A DNA stretch of 44,344 nt from Parabacteroides sp. OttesenSCG-928-G21 (GTDB taxonomy: Bacteria; Bacteroidota; Bacteroidia; Bacteroidales; Tannerellaceae): NCBI GenBank assembly GCA_030266465.1, contig JAJDIA010000005.1, forward strand, positions 1-44,344, given 5' to 3'. The notes beneath the pieces were generated by a model. It was not told the DNA's origin. It saw only the letters and a program-made list of their open reading frames with translations, and did not search any database. Positions 8,590 to 18,184 of the stretch are shown here, piece by piece; positions within the stretch are counted from its first letter, which is position 1; every line of letters starts with the position of its first letter. The translations under genes were made by a program, and so were the position numbers.

Positions 8590-10908
8590 ATGAATACGAA
8601 TAGATATTTTTTAGTCCTTAGCGCTCTTTTCATTTCCCTTCTCACGCAAGCTGTTATGGCACAGACGGGAGAGATGGCGGGTTCCGTTTATAATCAAAAT
8701 AAGACTGAGTTGTTGCCTGGTGTTGCCATCGCTCTGTTTGGTGCGGATACGACGCTTATTGCGGGGACGGCTACTGATGAAGATGGGCTTTTTCGCATTT
8801 CGGGTGTCTCTGCCGGTAATTATTTCCTGGTGGTTTCTTCTTTGGGATTCGAGCCGAGACGGATATTGCTGCAGAATTTTTCGGAATCGGTTCACCTGGA
8901 TATTGTATTGGAGGAGGTGAGTTTCGGTTTGAACGAGGTGGAGGTGACGGCCTCGCCGGTTTTGACACGGGTAAACCAGCGTATTATATTCCCGACGCAG
9001 TTGCAATTGGAACATTCCACGAATGGCTTTATGCTGTTGAGTACGCTGATGATTCCGGGTGTGCGGGTGAATCCGCTGTTGTCTTCCGTTACAGCATCGA
9101 ATGGGGGAAGTGTTACACTTCAGATTAACGGGCGGAATGCTTCGCTGGATGAGGTGATGATGCTTCAGGCAAACCATATAAGGCGGGTGGAATATTCGGA
9201 TTATGCGGGGATCCGGTATCGGGAGTCGGCAGCTGTGATTAATTTTATCGTTCAGCAGGAGGAGCGAGGTGGGGTAGTAGGTGTAAATATGATGAATTCC
9301 GTAGATATGATAGCCGGCGGTGATGTGGCTTTCCTGCGGATGAGTAGGGGGAAGTCGGAATTTACATTGAATTATGTGATTGCTTATCAAAACTTCAAGG
9401 GGAATTATCGGGACAGGCAGGAGTCTTTTGCTTTTTCGGATGGGACCGTCTTTTCGCGTAATGAGGAAAGTGATAAGGGGAGCTATCGTTCTACGATTCA
9501 GGATCTTTCGTTGGGCTACAATTATATGGTGAGCGATTCCGGCTTTTTCAATGCGCAACTGAAGTACAATTGGACGGTACAGCCGCATAATGATTTTGAT
9601 AACCGTCTGCTGTTGCATGGAGAGGAGAGTAAACGCGTTTTTGACGGCATCGACCAGAGAAGCAGGACGCCTTCGCTTGATTTGTATTATCAGCATTCGT
9701 TTCGTAACAGGCAGAAGTTGTATCTAAATCTGGTGGGCACGTATATAGACTCTGATGTAAAGCGGCGTTATTATGAGTATCAGGGGAATGACACGACGTA
9801 TAATCAGTTGACGGCGATAGATTCGGAAAAGAGCTCTGTTATAGGTGAGGGTGTTTATGAGAAGGCCTTCGCTTCGGGTCTGTTGAAGATCGGATTGCAG
9901 CATCTGCAATCATTGACGAAGCAGCATTATCGTTTGCCTTTGACGGCCTCTTCCGAATTGGTACAGGCGGAGTCGTTTCTTTTTTCGGAATGGCAGGGTA
10001 AGCGCGGTAAATGGGATTATAGTGCGGCGTTGGGCGTAAATCGGAACTATTATTCAACGGCGGGTGTCAGTAACACGTATTATCATCTGTTGCCAAAGGT
10101 TATGGTAGGCTATAAAATGGATGATAGCGGTTTGATACGGTATGATCTGGAATTGGAGCAGACTAATCCTACGCTTGTGGAATTGACTGAAACGGAGATA
10201 GAGATTGATTCCTGGTTGCGGGAAAAGGGGAACGCGCGCTTGAAACCTTATGTGAATGTGAAGAATAACCTTTTTCTGGAGATAAGAAAAGGGCTGTTTA
10301 CCGGGAATCTGCATTTGCGGCATCATTATAAACATAATCCTATTATGGAATCCCGGAGGGAGATTGAGCAGTATTTTCTCTCTCAGCCACAAAACATGAA
10401 GAGATGGCATCATTGGAATGCGGAATTGACGGCTAAGGTTGGTATGCTCGCGCAGATATTACAATTCTCCGTGACGGGCGGCGTGAATCACTACCGGAGT
10501 GAAGGGTTAGACTATTTGCATACGAATACAAACTTCTATTATCGGGCGGATGTGCTGGCGATGTATAAGAAGTGGATGTTTTTAGCGCAGGTGCAGTCTG
10601 CGGATAAACGATTGATAGGGGAGACGTTGATAGCTGAGAATGACTATCATTATTGGTCAGTACAATATAATACGACGAATTTCTCAATAGGCTTAGGGGC
10701 TTTTAATCCGTTTTATAATATGTCGAAGTCTATCCGTGAGAATAGGAATGCATATGCGCCTTATAAGCGTACGGTTTATAGTAGCGCTTCTCAGACGATT
10801 GTGTTGAATCTTGTCTGGAATCTGAACTTTGGCAGACAGTATCAATCCGGTAATCGACAAATACAACACCAGGATACGGAGTCGGGATTAAGGGAGATGT
10901 ATAAGTAA
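8590..10908 (+). CDS. Outer membrane beta-barrel / TonB-dependent receptor-like protein with N-terminal carboxypeptidase regulatory-like domain
   Basis: Signal peptide ending QAVMAQ; GSVYNQNKTELLPGVAIALFGADTTLIAGTATDEDGLFRISGVSAGNYFL; plug-like and beta-barrel strands. Confidence 0.8.
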   Translation: MNTNRYFLVLSALFISLLTQAVMAQTGEMAGSVYNQNKTELLPGVAIALFGADTTLIAGTATDEDGLFRISGVSAGNYFLVVSSLGFEPRRILLQNFSESVHLDIVLEEVSFGLNEVEVTASPVLTRVNQRIIFPTQLQLEHSTNGFMLLSTLMIPGVRVNPLLSSVTASNGGSVTLQINGRNASLDEVMMLQANHIRRVEYSDYAGIRYRESAAVINFIVQQEERGGVVGVNMMNSVDMIAGGDVAFLRMSRGKSEFTLNYVIAYQNFKGNYRDRQESFAFSDGTVFSRNEESDKGSYRSTIQDLSLGYNYMVSDSGFFNAQLKYNWTVQPHNDFDNRLLLHGEESKRVFDGIDQRSRTPSLDLYYQHSFRNRQKLYLNLVGTYIDSDVKRRYYEYQGNDTTYNQLTAIDSEKSSVIGEGVYEKAFASGLLKIGLQHLQSLTKQHYRLPLTASSELVQAESFLFSEWQGKRGKWDYSAALGVNRNYYSTAGVSNTYYHLLPKVMVGYKMDDSGLIRYDLELEQTNPTLVELTETEIEIDSWLREKGNARLKPYVNVKNNLFLEIRKGLFTGNLHLRHHYKHNPIMESRREIEQYFLSQPQNMKRWHHWNAELTAKVGMLAQILQFSVTGGVNHYRSEGLDYLHTNTNFYYRADVLAMYKKWMFLAQVQSADKRLIGETLIAENDYHYWSVQYNTTNFSIGLGAFNPFYNMSKSIRENRNAYAPYKRTVYSSASQTIVLNLVWNLNFGRQYQSGNRQIQHQDTESGLREMYK

Positions 10909-10973
10909 GGGTTTAACCAAAAGCTCTTCTTTGTCTTGATGTGTCTGTTAGGCAATTAGCAGTTTATTACCAT

Positions 10974-11015
10974 AAAAAAAGACGTTGAATAAGTAAAAGT
11001 ATTCAACGTCTTTTC
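10974..11015. terminator. Bidirectional terminator between convergent genes
   Basis: AAAAAAAGACGTTGAATA agtaaaag TATTCAACGTCTTTT. Confidence 0.8.
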
Positions 11016-11033
11016 AATAGTATATATAAAGGA

Positions 11034-12011
11034 TCAATCTCTATTTGAGAAATATTTCATAAACTGCGAACGTTCATATACGCCCGGGTCTGGAATGTTG
11101 GCATAATTCAGACGTCCTCTGAATTGTGATACCGACTGGAAGTTACTATGATTCATCCATTCCTCCATACAGGTCAGGATTTGAGTGATTATCCCACCGC
11201 CATGCGTATACAGGGCGCTACACATCTGGACAGTTGATGCTCCTGCCAGAAGGCATTTTACTACATCTTCCCAATCATGTACGCCGGTTGATGCGGAAAT
11301 ATCGATACCGGGAACTTTACCCGAAACCAAAGCCGTCCAGCGAATAGTATCGCTTAGATCGGAGTGGTTACTGAAAACATTTCCGGAAACAAGCTGAAGG
11401 CTGTTGATATCAATATCCGGCTGATAGAAGCGATTGAACAGGACAACGCCATTCGCGCCATTTACTTTTAACGCATCCACAATGTCCGGAATATTGCTGA
11501 AGTATTTTCCTATTTTAATGATTATCGGAATGGATATCTTATCTTTTACGCGATTAACGATATCAATGTAAGACTGCTTGTTGCTGTTGAAATTGTACAT
11601 CAAGTCCGTCTGCAGAGCAAAGATATTCAACTCAAGCGCATCGGCTCCTGCCTCTTCAATTTGCTTGGCGAAATCTATCCACGCATCAGCCTTGTAGCAG
11701 TTAATACTGGCAATGATCGGGATATTACATAACGCTTTGCTTTCTTGGATTAGCGTAAGATACTGGCTGATCTGATTGGCTTTTACATATTGACGGACGT
11801 AGTCGTTTGCTTCCGGGAAATCATAGGGGTCAATTAAAACATCCCCCTGCATCTCTATTTGTTCTTCGAACAGCGACTTAAGCACAATAGCTCCGGCTCC
11901 AGCCTTTTCAAACTCTTTATTGCGCTCGGCCTTTCTTGTTAATCCTGAGCTGCCGACAATTATAGGATTTCGCAGCGATAATCCCGCATATTTTGTATGA
12001 AGATTTACCAT
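11034..12011 (-). CDS. Dihydroorotate dehydrogenase-like (FMN TIM-barrel) protein
   Basis: MVNLHTKYAGLSLRNPIIVGSSGLT..., PIIASINCY, GANGVVLFNRF, STGVHDWEDVVKCLLAGASTVQMCSAL. Confidence 0.85.
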   Translation of the reverse strand: MVNLHTKYAGLSLRNPIIVGSSGLTRKAERNKEFEKAGAGAIVLKSLFEEQIEMQGDVLIDPYDFPEANDYVRQYVKANQISQYLTLIQESKALCNIPIIASINCYKADAWIDFAKQIEEAGADALELNIFALQTDLMYNFNSNKQSYIDIVNRVKDKISIPIIIKIGKYFSNIPDIVDALKVNGANGVVLFNRFYQPDIDINSLQLVSGNVFSNHSDLSDTIRWTALVSGKVPGIDISASTGVHDWEDVVKCLLAGASTVQMCSALYTHGGGIITQILTCMEEWMNHSNFQSVSQFRGRLNYANIPDPGVYERSQFMKYFSNRD

Positions 12012-12091
12012 AATTGAAAACTATTAGTTGTCACAAATGTAAGTAAATATTCCGGCGAACGGATAGCCTCTTTCTTTAAAATAGTTAACGA

Positions 12092-12760
12092 TCAGTAGGT
12101 CCTGTTGCCAAAGATGAATGTTCCGACGCGAATCATTGTACTTCCTTCCTCGATAGCTATCGGATAATCTCCACTCATTCCCATAGACAACTCGCTGAAA
12201 GAGCTGTCATTAGGGAAGAAATTCTGTTTTATTTCATCAAATAATGTACGCAATAAATGAAATTCGCGGCGGATAAGATCCCTGTTGTCCGTATCGGTAG
12301 CCATACCCATTAGTCCGCAGATTTTGATATTCGGATAATCCGATAACCGGATATCTTTAAGCAGGTCTGTACATTCTTCGGGAGATAATCCCTGTTTGCT
12401 TGCTTCCTGAGCAATGTGAACTTCAAGAAGAATGCGGATTATCCGTCCCTGTTTAGCGGCCTGTTTGTTGATTTCTTCCAGCAGTTTTAAGGAATCTACG
12501 CTATGAATGGTGTGTATATAGGCTGCAATGTCTTTTACTTTATTGCGTTGTAAAGTACCGATGAAGTGCCATTCGATATCGGTTGGAAGTATAGCTTGCT
12601 TGGCTTTGAGTTCCTGTGCCCGGCTTTCGCCAAAGACGCGATGTCCGGCATCATAAGCCTCCATAACAGTTTCCGCCGGATGAAACTTAGATACGGCAAT
12701 GAGTTTCACTCCGGCAGGAAGCTTACTTTTTAATTGATGAATATTATCTGCTACAGACAT
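12092..12760 (-). CDS. YggS-family pyridoxal phosphate homeostasis protein
   Basis: MSVADNIHQLKSKLPAGVKLIAVSKFHPAETVMEAYDAGHRVFGESRAQEL...WHFIGTLQRNKVKDI; start set at the internal Met rather than the ORF start at 12901. Confidence 0.93.
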   Translation of the reverse strand: MSVADNIHQLKSKLPAGVKLIAVSKFHPAETVMEAYDAGHRVFGESRAQELKAKQAILPTDIEWHFIGTLQRNKVKDIAAYIHTIHSVDSLKLLEEINKQAAKQGRIIRILLEVHIAQEASKQGLSPEECTDLLKDIRLSDYPNIKICGLMGMATDTDNRDLIRREFHLLRTLFDEIKQNFFPNDSSFSELSMGMSGDYPIAIEEGSTMIRVGTFIFGNRTY

Positions 12761-12782
12761 ATTACCAATAATCTGAATAAAG

Positions 12783-13307
12783 TTATAGACTGGTTTCTTC
12801 TTCGTCGGATTCTTCTTCGACGGAGCTAATGGCTTGCTCGGCAAGAAGTTCTTCGGGAAGACCTCTCGCAGGTGTTTTCTCCGCACTGAAAGGGAATACA
12901 TCCATAATCGCAGTCTCCGTTACAGAGGCAATGATGTAGTCCGACAATGTGCCTTTCATCCCGTCTTCCAAAACAGCGATAGCCTCTTTTAATGTAGATG
13001 CCTGTACCAGCATTAGGGAGGCTGTCTTTTTTTCCGCGCCGCTTTTTTCGTCTAAGGTGATAAAGTAGACTTTTATCCGGTAAAAACGATCGCCATTTTC
13101 ATTGAAGAACATTTCGGAAAGGCGGGCACGCTTAATATCGGCAATCGTAAACTCACCGCTGATAAAAGGACGGATCTCTTCGATTATACGAGCTTCAGCT
13201 TCGGTAAAAGACAGGGCGTCAACCAGGTAAGGTTCGGTCACTTTTTTCAACATTCCATTCTCCAGCATCTTTTCATAAGATACTTTACATTCAAACCAAT
13301 TATGCAT
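12783..13307 (-). CDS. DUF4494-type protein
   Basis: MHNWFECKVSYEKMLENGMLKKVTEPYLVDALSFTEAEARI, characteristic of a conserved Bacteroidetes family. Confidence 0.75.
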   Translation of the reverse strand: MHNWFECKVSYEKMLENGMLKKVTEPYLVDALSFTEAEARIIEEIRPFISGEFTIADIKRARLSEMFFNENGDRFYRIKVYFITLDEKSGAEKKTASLMLVQASTLKEAIAVLEDGMKGTLSDYIIASVTETAIMDVFPFSAEKTPARGLPEELLAEQAISSVEEESDEEETSL

Positions 13308-13397
13308 AATTTATTTTCTTTATATAATGTGTTTCTTTTTTACGACAAACAAAGATAGAGTCAATTGAAGAATATACCAACCTGAAAAAGACTTTTC

Positions 13398-13859
13398 TTA
13401 CAACTCATCATCGGCATACAAGTAGGCGGACAGGTTCATGGAGTAATCGTATAGCTCTTCCGGAAGGAAAAAACGGTTGATTTCTTCTATGGCTGCTTCG
13501 GTTGAGTCGGAAGAGTGTATGATGTTTTCCTGCACGCTCATCCCAAAGTCTCCACGAATAGTGCCCGGAACGGCTGAACGGCTGTTGGTAGATCCGGTCA
13601 TATTACGGACCACTTGTACTGCTTCAACACCCTCCCAGCAGCAGAGTATAACGGGACAAGCACACATGGACTGCTTGATTTGTCCGAAGAAGGGTTTGTC
13701 TTTTAAATGAGCATAGTGCTGGGTGAGTATTTCATCGTTCAACAAAGTCATTTTCATGCCGGCCAATCGTAGCCCTTTTTGCTCAAAACGTTTGATGACC
13801 TCTCCGATTAATCCTCTCTGGACCATGCCCGGTTTAATTATTACAAATGTTTTTTCCAT
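13398..13859 (-). CDS. ndk: Nucleoside-diphosphate kinase
   Basis: EKTFVIIKPGMVQRGLIGEVIKRFEQKGLRLAGMKM...MTGSTNSRSAVPGTIRGDFG...NIIHSSDS. Confidence 0.95.
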   Translation of the reverse strand: MEKTFVIIKPGMVQRGLIGEVIKRFEQKGLRLAGMKMTLLNDEILTQHYAHLKDKPFFGQIKQSMCACPVILCCWEGVEAVQVVRNMTGSTNSRSAVPGTIRGDFGMSVQENIIHSSDSTEAAIEEINRFFLPEELYDYSMNLSAYLYADDEL

Positions 13860-14070
13860 GATCTCTATAATTTAAATGCCTGTATAATAAAGTAGTCTGA
13901 ACTACAACAGGCTTTTTAATTCTTGTCGAAAATTAAGGAAAATTTCAGAGATAAAAAAGTATTTCGGCGGTAAATAAATAGAAAAATGAGGCTATCGTTG
14001 CTTTGTTTTCTTCAGCATAAAAGCCCTGTTTTTTGCTTATGTTTATACGGTTTCTTTGGCAGAAGTTTTG

Positions 14071-14158
14071 TTGCCGACAATTGTCGGCAGAATTGTCGAT
14101 AATTATCAGCAGAATTGCCGACGATTGTCGGCAAGCTTGCCGATAATTATCAGCAACA
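14071..14158. repeat. Array 1: 4 x 22-bp tandem dyad-symmetric repeats
   Basis: TTGCCGACAATTGTCGGCAGAA / TTGTCGATAATTATCAGCAGAA / TTGCCGACGATTGTCGGCAAGC / TTGCCGATAATTATCAGCAACA at 14071, 14093, 14115, 14137. Confidence 0.95.
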
Positions 14159-14304
14159 AACTTCAAGCTAACAAAAAGTAGAACAGATAAGGATGAAAAA
14201 GGGAAAAGAACGTGATGAAAAAACAGACTGTTCTCCTGTTGTATCTTTCTTTGACGGACGTAAATTTATATGTATCTTTATGCGTCGAAAAAATAGATGA
14301 AGCT

Positions 14305-14526
14305 ATGAAAAATCCTATTCAGATGATCAAGCAATGCAATGAGAAAGATGAACCTTATTTCTTGTTGCGTGGGCAAGATTTGTGTGCGCTGGCAGCGATT
14401 GAAACGTATTATCATGAAGTGAAACAGCGGGTGACGGATCCCTATTTTATTGAAGAGATCGAAGAGATAATGAAAGATTTCCGGGCTTACCGGGAGGAAC
14501 TTGATCGTGTGAAGATACCTGATTGA
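14305..14526 (+). CDS. Small conserved-looking hypothetical protein
   Basis: Promoter TTTG-N19-TATCTTTA (14250-14280) favours ATG at 14305 (MKNPIQMIKQCNEKDEPYFLLRGQDLCALAAIETYYHEVK) over the ORF start at 14212. Confidence 0.65.
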   Translation: MKNPIQMIKQCNEKDEPYFLLRGQDLCALAAIETYYHEVKQRVTDPYFIEEIEEIMKDFRAYREELDRVKIPD

Positions 14527-14529
14527 CGC

Positions 14530-15132
14530 ATGGAGGAAAAAGACTGTTATAGAACAATTAAGGGTATATCAGAGGGGTTTTATTCCGAAAAACGGAGTAA
14601 GTTCTATTCCTTTGCTATCCCCGTAAAAACAGTCGATGAGGTGAAAAATCAGGTGGATCAGTACAGGAAAACGTATTATGATTCCCGGCATGTTTGTTGG
14701 GCTTATATGCTTGGACCGGAAAGGGAGGTGTTTCGGGCGAATGATGACGGGGAACCTTCGTCGACGGCAGGAAAACCGATTCTTGGGCAGATAAACTCAA
14801 ATGAGTTGACCGATATCCTGATTATCGTTGTCCGTTATTTTGGTGGTACCGAATTAGGGACCAGCGGTTTGATTGTGGCGTACCGAACTGCTGCCGCAGA
14901 GGCCATATCAGCCGCAGAAATAGAAGAGCGCACTGTGGATGAAGATATCTGCATCGCCTTTGAATATCCTTTTCTGAATAGTATAATGCGCATTGTAAAA
15001 GAGGATAATCCTCAAATTATCTCCCAGCAATTTGAAATGGATTGTGAAATGACCTTACGAATCCGGAAGGGAGAGGTGGAGAAATTAAAAAACCGACTGT
15101 TAAAGGTTGATACTGTGCGAATAATCGAATAA
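14530..15132 (+). CDS. YigZ/IMPACT family protein
   Basis: GISEGFYSEKRSKFYSFAIPV...DSRHVCWAYMLG...NDDGEPSSTAGKPIL...VVRYFGGTELGTSGLIVAYRTAA. Confidence 0.93.
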   Translation: MEEKDCYRTIKGISEGFYSEKRSKFYSFAIPVKTVDEVKNQVDQYRKTYYDSRHVCWAYMLGPEREVFRANDDGEPSSTAGKPILGQINSNELTDILIIVVRYFGGTELGTSGLIVAYRTAAAEAISAAEIEERTVDEDICIAFEYPFLNSIMRIVKEDNPQIISQQFEMDCEMTLRIRKGEVEKLKNRLLKVDTVRIIE

Positions 15133-15279
15133 TTAACGGAACGATTTTTTTATTTTACTTAGGCAGATTATTCTGAAAACAGTATATTTACGAAGTAATA
15201 TGTATTAGTCTTATGTCTTGTTGACGGATATGTTCTGATATCCGGTTTTCAGAGGATGATTTTATAGTGTTTTTGTAAC

Positions 15280-16638
15280 ATGAACAGAATTAACCGAATT
15301 CCTATACGGCCTCTTCGTCGCCTCGTTATTCGTAAACCAAACGCCAGCTTGCTGCTTTTTTTTGCGACGGTTATTGCCATGCTACTGGCCAATTCTCCAT
15401 GGGCATCTGCTTATCATGAAATGTTATCTTTCCCGATTCAATTCAATATCGGTAACTGGGAGGTGTTTTCGCATGGTGGAAGAACCATGTCTATGCTGGA
15501 GTTTGTGAATGATGCGTTGATGGCTGTCTTCTTTTTTGTTATAGGTCTGGAAATCAAGCAGGAGGTGTTAATTGGTGAGTTGAGTTCGGTTCGAAAGGCG
15601 ATGTTGCCGGTAATAGCAGCATTAGGTGGAATGGTTGTTCCCGTCCTGTTTTACATATTAATTTGCCCTACAGGTTTAGAGGCACGGGGAGCTGCAATTC
15701 CAATGGCTACGGATATTGCTTTTGCGTTGGCTGTTTTGGCGTCATTAGGCAAGCGAGTTCCGTTAAGTGTCCGGATATTTCTTACGGCTTTAGCCGTGGT
15801 GGATGATATAGGTGGTATAATCGTTATTGCCTTATTCTATAGTGGACATATTGCTTATCATTCTTTGTTTGTTTCGTTGGGTTTGCTGGCTGTGATCTAT
15901 TTGGTTGGTAAAATGCGGGTGCATTATATGCTGTTTTATTATGTTATGGGATTCTTTGTCTGGTTATTCTTTTTGGAATCAGGCATTCATCCGACAATTG
16001 CCGGGGTTTTGGTAGCCTTTACTATTCCGGCACGTTCAACAATCGACCTGAATGATTTTAAGCATGACATGAAGGCTTACATGAATGTGCTTGATATGAC
16101 AGAGGTAAAGCATTCGGATCGTGCTGTTGTGTATACGCCTGCACAGATTCATACGTTGAATAATATGCATACCTTATCGAATAAGATTGTCAGTCCGCTG
16201 CAAGCTATGGTAGACAAACTTCATCCCTGGGTGAGTTATGTAATTCTTCCTTTATTTGCTTTTGTGAATGCCGGTGTGACTTTCGGTGATATTAGTTTAC
16301 AATCCCTGTTTAATGTTCCTTTGGCGGTATTTTTAGGATTGTTCTTCGGTAAGACTTTAGGTATATATTTGTTTTCGTATGTTGTTCTGCGGTTTAAAGT
16401 ATGTGGTATGCCAAACGGAATGACCCGGAAGGTTTTGTTTGGTATCTCAATGTTGGGCGGGATAGGTTTTACGGTCGCTTTATTTATTGCGAATCTCTCT
16501 TTTGATCTATCAACGGTGGAAGGGGCGGATTTGTTGAATCAGGCAAAGCTGGGCGTATTTGCTGGATCACTTCTTTCCGGAGTGGGCGGATATCTTTATT
16601 TGAAACATGTACTACCGAAAAGAAAGTTTTCCGCGTAA
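15280..16638 (+). CDS. nhaA: Na+/H+ antiporter NhaA
   Basis: MLLANSPWASAYHEML, FFVIGLEIKQEVLIGELSS, PMATDIAFALAVLASLGKRVPLSVRIFLTALAVVDDIGGI. Confidence 0.95.
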   Translation: MNRINRIPIRPLRRLVIRKPNASLLLFFATVIAMLLANSPWASAYHEMLSFPIQFNIGNWEVFSHGGRTMSMLEFVNDALMAVFFFVIGLEIKQEVLIGELSSVRKAMLPVIAALGGMVVPVLFYILICPTGLEARGAAIPMATDIAFALAVLASLGKRVPLSVRIFLTALAVVDDIGGIIVIALFYSGHIAYHSLFVSLGLLAVIYLVGKMRVHYMLFYYVMGFFVWLFFLESGIHPTIAGVLVAFTIPARSTIDLNDFKHDMKAYMNVLDMTEVKHSDRAVVYTPAQIHTLNNMHTLSNKIVSPLQAMVDKLHPWVSYVILPLFAFVNAGVTFGDISLQSLFNVPLAVFLGLFFGKTLGIYLFSYVVLRFKVCGMPNGMTRKVLFGISMLGGIGFTVALFIANLSFDLSTVEGADLLNQAKLGVFAGSLLSGVGGYLYLKHVLPKRKFSA

Positions 16639-16666
16639 CTTCTCTGACTTATGACTGATTTAGAGT

Positions 16667-16879
16667 GGATTGCCCCGGATTCTTGGGGAGTAATACTTCT
16701 TTGATGATAATAGAGCACGCAGATGGACGCAGACTAAAGCGCAGATTTTCGCAGATAATTTATTATTAATTAAATACTTATCGGCGGTCATCTGCGCTTT
16801 AGTCTGCGGTCATCTGCGTGCCATAATACCAAGTGGAATGTTTTTATTATACCAGCTCCACTACTTTTCGGGATGATTC
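16667..16879 (+). mobile_element. MITE-like element E1 (213 bp) with 8-bp target-site duplication
   Basis: Flanked by TTTAGAGT at 16659-16666 and 16880-16887; ends GGATTGCCCCGG.../...CGGGATGATTC; interior long inverted repeat GCACGCAGATGGACGCAGACTAAAGCGCAGAT.../...ATCTGCGCTTTAGTCTGCGGTCATCTGCGTGC. Confidence 0.8.
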
Positions 16880-16894
16880 TTTAGAGTAGCATAA

Positions 16895-16932
16895 TAAAAA
16901 AATGGTTTGTGAAAAACACAAACCATTTCTTA
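16895..16932. terminator. Bidirectional terminator between nhaA and the REC-HK gene
   Basis: AAAAAAATGGTTTGTG aaaaa CACAAACCATTTCTTATT. Confidence 0.8.
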
Positions 16933-16958
16933 TTGTATCATCGTCTTTAAGATAGCGA

Positions 16959-18083
16959 TTAATCTTCTTGATTCAGGGCTTTCATTGAGAATAAGAATGT
17001 TGTTCCTTTATCCTCGCCTTCGGATTCAAACCAAAGTTTACCACTGTGCAGCTCTACGAAGTCTTTACTTAACATCAAGCCCAATCCTGAACCTTTTTCA
17101 TTGCTTGTGCCGTATGTGGTGAAGTGCGTATTTTGTTTTAAGAGTTTATCCTGATCTTCCAGTTTTATACCTTTACCGGTATCTTTTACGCTTACAATAA
17201 TAAAATCTCCGTCAGCACGTGTTTTGATTGTAATCGTACCACCATCAAAGCTAAACTTCAATGCGTTTGAGATTAAATTACGCATAACGGTTTTCAGCAT
17301 TTCAATGTCGACCTTACCCATGAGCTTCGTGTTTAAATCACTTGTAATGATTGTTACACCTTTTTGTTTAGCCATCGGAGTGTATATTTCAGCCGTACTG
17401 GCAATGATGCCATTGAGATCGGTTTGCTGTGTATGTATTTGTTGTCTGTTCAAACGGTTCTTTGCCCATTTGAGCAGGTTGTCAAGCAACAGGAATATTT
17501 CTTCAGAGGTTTTATTGATCATTTGAAGCATTTCGAAAACTTCTTCTCCCACGCTTTTTTTGTCAACCATCAGCAGAATAGCGTTGATCATCATTTTTAA
17601 TGATCCTAATGGTGAACGTAAGTCATGTGCAATAACCGAGTATAATGTATCGCGTGACTCAATGGTGTTTTCCAATTCTTGTTTGATCCGTTTGATACTG
17701 AATAATTCGAAACGGTGAGCAACACGTTTAAGAAGTTCTTCGCGTTGGAAAGGTTTAGTCACATATTCGATAGCTCCTAATTGATATCCCTTAACGATAC
17801 TTTGCATGTCGCTTAATGCAGACATGATAATAACGGGAATATCATTCGTTTCCGGATTGCTTTTCAGATGTTGGAGCACTTCATACCCATCCATTTCGGG
17901 CATCATGATGTCCAATAATATTAGATTAGGATGTTTTTCTTGTGCTATTTTTAATGCTTTCGGTCCGCTGTCGCACGTAATTAAAGTATACCCTTCCTTC
18001 TTTAATATAGCCTGTACTAACATGACGTTAGTAGGCACATCGTCAACAATAAGGACTTTGTATTCAGACGCTAAATTGTCCAT
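16959..18083 (-). CDS. Response regulator receiver-histidine kinase hybrid (REC-HisKA-HATPase_c)
   Basis: KVLIVDDVPTNVMLVQAILKKEGY...LILLDIMMPEMDGYEVL...; VIAHDLRSPLGSLKMMI; NLISNALKFSFDGG; DTGKGI; GSGLGLMLSKDFVELHSG. Confidence 0.92.
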   Translation of the reverse strand: MDNLASEYKVLIVDDVPTNVMLVQAILKKEGYTLITCDSGPKALKIAQEKHPNLILLDIMMPEMDGYEVLQHLKSNPETNDIPVIIMSALSDMQSIVKGYQLGAIEYVTKPFQREELLKRVAHRFELFSIKRIKQELENTIESRDTLYSVIAHDLRSPLGSLKMMINAILLMVDKKSVGEEVFEMLQMINKTSEEIFLLLDNLLKWAKNRLNRQQIHTQQTDLNGIIASTAEIYTPMAKQKGVTIITSDLNTKLMGKVDIEMLKTVMRNLISNALKFSFDGGTITIKTRADGDFIIVSVKDTGKGIKLEDQDKLLKQNTHFTTYGTSNEKGSGLGLMLSKDFVELHSGKLWFESEGEDKGTTFLFSMKALNQED

Positions 18084-18184
18084 TATTTATGTGTTGTTTT
18101 ATTGATGGATAAAAATAAACATACAAATGTATTAAATAATGTTGAAAAGACCATGTTTTTTGTGTCTCATTTTTGAATCTCTTT

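Noticed and set aside
8611-9696. Antisense ORF (361 aa) opposite the beta-barrel protein gene
   Set aside because: Shadow ORF lying opposite the 8590 outer-membrane protein coding frame, with no recognisable domain or signal.
12761-12901. N-terminal extension of the YggS-like ORF (MYSLSVRRKHLREVFPKNF...)
   Set aside because: Overlaps the upstream DUF4494 gene in another frame; conserved YggS homology starts at MSVADN.
14071-14158. CRISPR-like array for the 22-bp repeats
   Set aside because: Units are contiguous dyads with no unique spacers, only four copies, and no cas genes in the window.
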